Source of the DNA: Syntrophaceae bacterium UBA2280
Lineage (GTDB): Bacteria > Desulfobacterota > Syntrophia > Syntrophales > Smithellaceae
Assembly (NCBI GenBank): GCA_002347685.1
Contig: DDWS01000039.1
Location: 1-53,848, forward strand
DNA: 53,848 nucleotides
Reading direction: 5' to 3'
The notes beneath the pieces were generated by a model that searched no databases, was not told where the DNA came from, and worked only from the letters and a program-made list of their open reading frames with translations. Numbering within the stretch: the stretch's first letter is position 1; each line of letters starts with the position of its first letter. A program made the position numbers and the translations under genes. This document shows, piece after piece, positions 52,610-53,848 of the stretch.

Positions 52610-52802
52610 GCGAAATGGTGTTTATTATGGATTGAAATGGAGTATTTTTATCGCAATTGCTAATTTGTGTAGTTCAGGAAGTTATACGTAAGAAAAGAAA
52701 ATACTTTTTTTTCAATATCGAAAAGCCGGCTGAATCACTGCATACATCTACAAACAAATGTTTTCGATTTTGAATTGAGGGAAGGATTACCACTTCAAAT
52801 CT
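52610..52802 (+). repeat. island-flanking direct repeat, right copy
   Basis: The core 52675-52743 repeats the sequence at 37492-37559, from CAGGAAG(C/T)TATACGTAAGAA to CGGCTGAATCACTGCAT, in the same orientation. Similarity continues weakly outward (TGTTTATTA on the left, GGATTACCA on the right). It brackets the 14-gene operon with the left copy. The remaining intergenic part up to 53010 shows nothing else I can support. Confidence 0.85.
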
Positions 52803-53010
52803 TCAAATGTTTCACAGGTCTCAAATAATAAAACTGTCGTTTCAAGACCTGACCCTCCATCATTCTCTGACCCCCATCATTCTCCACACGGATCGTTATA
52901 TTGCCAAGGGGAATATTCATCGGTTTACAACTGTATCTCTTAATGTCCTAATCATCTTCCGGAGAATCAGGACGCGGCATCATCAAATGCCGCGCCCTGA
53001 AACATGCGCC

Positions 53011-53848
53011 CTATCTCTTTTTAGGCAAGTCGTTCTTGGTCCAACCCTGAATCACTTTGACCTCTCCTTTGGGTCCGCACTGCCAGACGCGGAACTCCGC
53101 CGGAGGCAGATGATTCGTCTCCGACCAGGTCACTGTCGGGCCGATACCCTTGAAGTTGTTCATACTATTTAGGGCTTTGACAAGGGCTTCCGTGCTCAGA
53201 TCTCTGCCGGCCAGACGAAGTGCGTGCACCAGAGGTTCGGCTGCGAGAATACCAGCCGCGTAAAAGATTCCCCATCGTTCGCCCGGAGCAAGCCGCTTTG
53301 CGGCGTCCGCATATTTTTTCATATTCGGTACGCTGTAATCAAAGACATCCTCCGCGAATGCGCTGGTCATCACGCCTTCTTTGGCCCATAAACCGTCTGT
53401 AATATGGTTCATGAGGACAAAATCCGTCAGGTTGTAGGAATGAATCCACTGCGGCCGGAAATCGACCGAAACAGCGTTTCTCAGGGCAATGGCCGCCTGG
53501 GTGGGGGCAACATAGGCCATCACCACATCGCAGCCTGCCGCCTTGAGCCGGGAGACCTGAGAAGACAGATCCCTTTCGATCGGCTCAACGGGAACCGCAA
53601 TCGCCAGCTCCATGTTGTACGTCTTCAGGCGCCGCTGAGCCGCCGCGAGAGGATCAAGGCCGTAATCGTCGTTCTGGTAGAGAAAGCCGATTTTTTTTGC
53701 TTTCAGCTTTTGCACAACAAACTGCGCCATCACCGATCCATCATCATCATATAAAGGCCACATGCCCCAAATCCAGGGGGCGTGAGGCACATGAAGAGTT
53801 TCAGCGCCCGTCATCACGGCAACCAGGGGAATTTTGTTTTGCGCAAGA
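53011..53848 (-). CDS. branched-chain amino acid-type ABC transporter substrate-binding protein, partial
   Basis: The C-terminal part of a periplasmic binding protein of the LivK type (type I fold); the N-terminus lies beyond the window end, and the frame is open to 53848. The visible sequence includes KKIGFLYQNDDYGLD, the C-terminal-lobe AAGCDVVMAYVAP and the final NSMNNFKGIGPTVTW typical of the family. Such proteins in anaerobic aromatic degraders can bind aromatic acids as well as branched-chain amino acids; the ligand cannot be read here. It faces the operon from outside the right repeat. Confidence 0.9.
   Translation of the reverse strand, partial: LAQNKIPLVAVMTGAETLHVPHAPWIWGMWPLYDDDGSVMAQFVVQKLKAKKIGFLYQNDDYGLDPLAAAQRRLKTYNMELAIAVPVEPIERDLSSQVSRLKAAGCDVVMAYVAPTQAAIALRNAVSVDFRPQWIHSYNLTDFVLMNHITDGLWAKEGVMTSAFAEDVFDYSVPNMKKYADAAKRLAPGERWGIFYAAGILAAEPLVHALRLAGRDLSTEALVKALNSMNNFKGIGPTVTWSETNHLPPAEFRVWQCGPKGEVKVIQGWTKNDLPKKR

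Overview
The window reads as a strictly anaerobic, Gram-negative bacterium of the deltaproteobacterial type (Syntrophales/Desulfobacterota-like). This is an inference from gene content: glycyl-tRNA synthetase split into alpha and beta chains, a sigma-54 activator with GAF-containing PilB/GspE ATPases, indolepyruvate:ferredoxin oxidoreductase, a flavodiiron/rubredoxin/rubrerythrin oxygen-defence set, an outer-membrane MipA-like protein, and a large ATP-dependent 2-hydroxyacyl-CoA dehydratase/benzoyl-CoA-reductase-like operon. No rRNA gene is present to confirm the taxonomy.

Layout. 1-2.58 kb: a visibly GC-richer block with a LuxR-type regulator and two overlapping lipoprotein genes, ending inside a tRNA-Lys gene whose acceptor stem does not pair properly. 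This block may be a foreign or mis-joined segment. 2.58-3.0 kb: tRNA-Lys, -Arg, -His, -Arg on the minus strand with a strong promoter. 3.0-16.1 kb: a secreted multidomain protein, dprA-topA-trmFO, an HD-GYP/HEAT pair, and glyQS. 16.1-25.8 kb: a signalling and assembly-ATPase block with two paralogous GAF-MshEN-PilB proteins, the second with a destroyed ATPase site. Between them lie two small membrane proteins, a DUF218 protein, a histidine kinase, a sigma-54 response regulator and a receiver-only protein. Two sigma-54-like -24/-12 sites lie in the block. 25.8-31.7 kb (minus): mutS, a small membrane protein, MipA/OmpV, rubrerythrin, rubredoxin and flavodiiron protein. 31.8-35.5 kb (minus): an FrhB-like iron-sulfur flavoprotein with iorA and iorB. 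35.8-37.3 kb: tRNA-Asn followed by an AT-rich accessory stretch with small genes.

37.4-52.8 kb is the outstanding region. Fourteen tightly packed plus-strand genes form one apparent operon, bracketed by an imperfect direct repeat (core about 68 bp, roughly 93% identical by hand alignment). The operon encodes two divergent acyl-CoA dehydrogenases, two alpha-helical repeat proteins of an unrecognised family, and a TetR regulator. It then carries a first dehydratase/reductase module (two catalytic-type subunits plus two ASKHA ATPases), a small protein resembling part of the acetyl-CoA synthase beta subunit (AcsB/CdhC), a CooC-type metallocluster ATPase, and a second module (two catalytic-type subunits plus one ASKHA ATPase). 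I infer a low-potential acyl-CoA reduction or dehydration system, perhaps acting on aromatic or alicyclic acyl-CoA esters, with its own metallocentre maturation factors. The substrate is unknown. The window ends inside a branched-chain-amino-acid-type ABC transporter binding protein on the minus strand.
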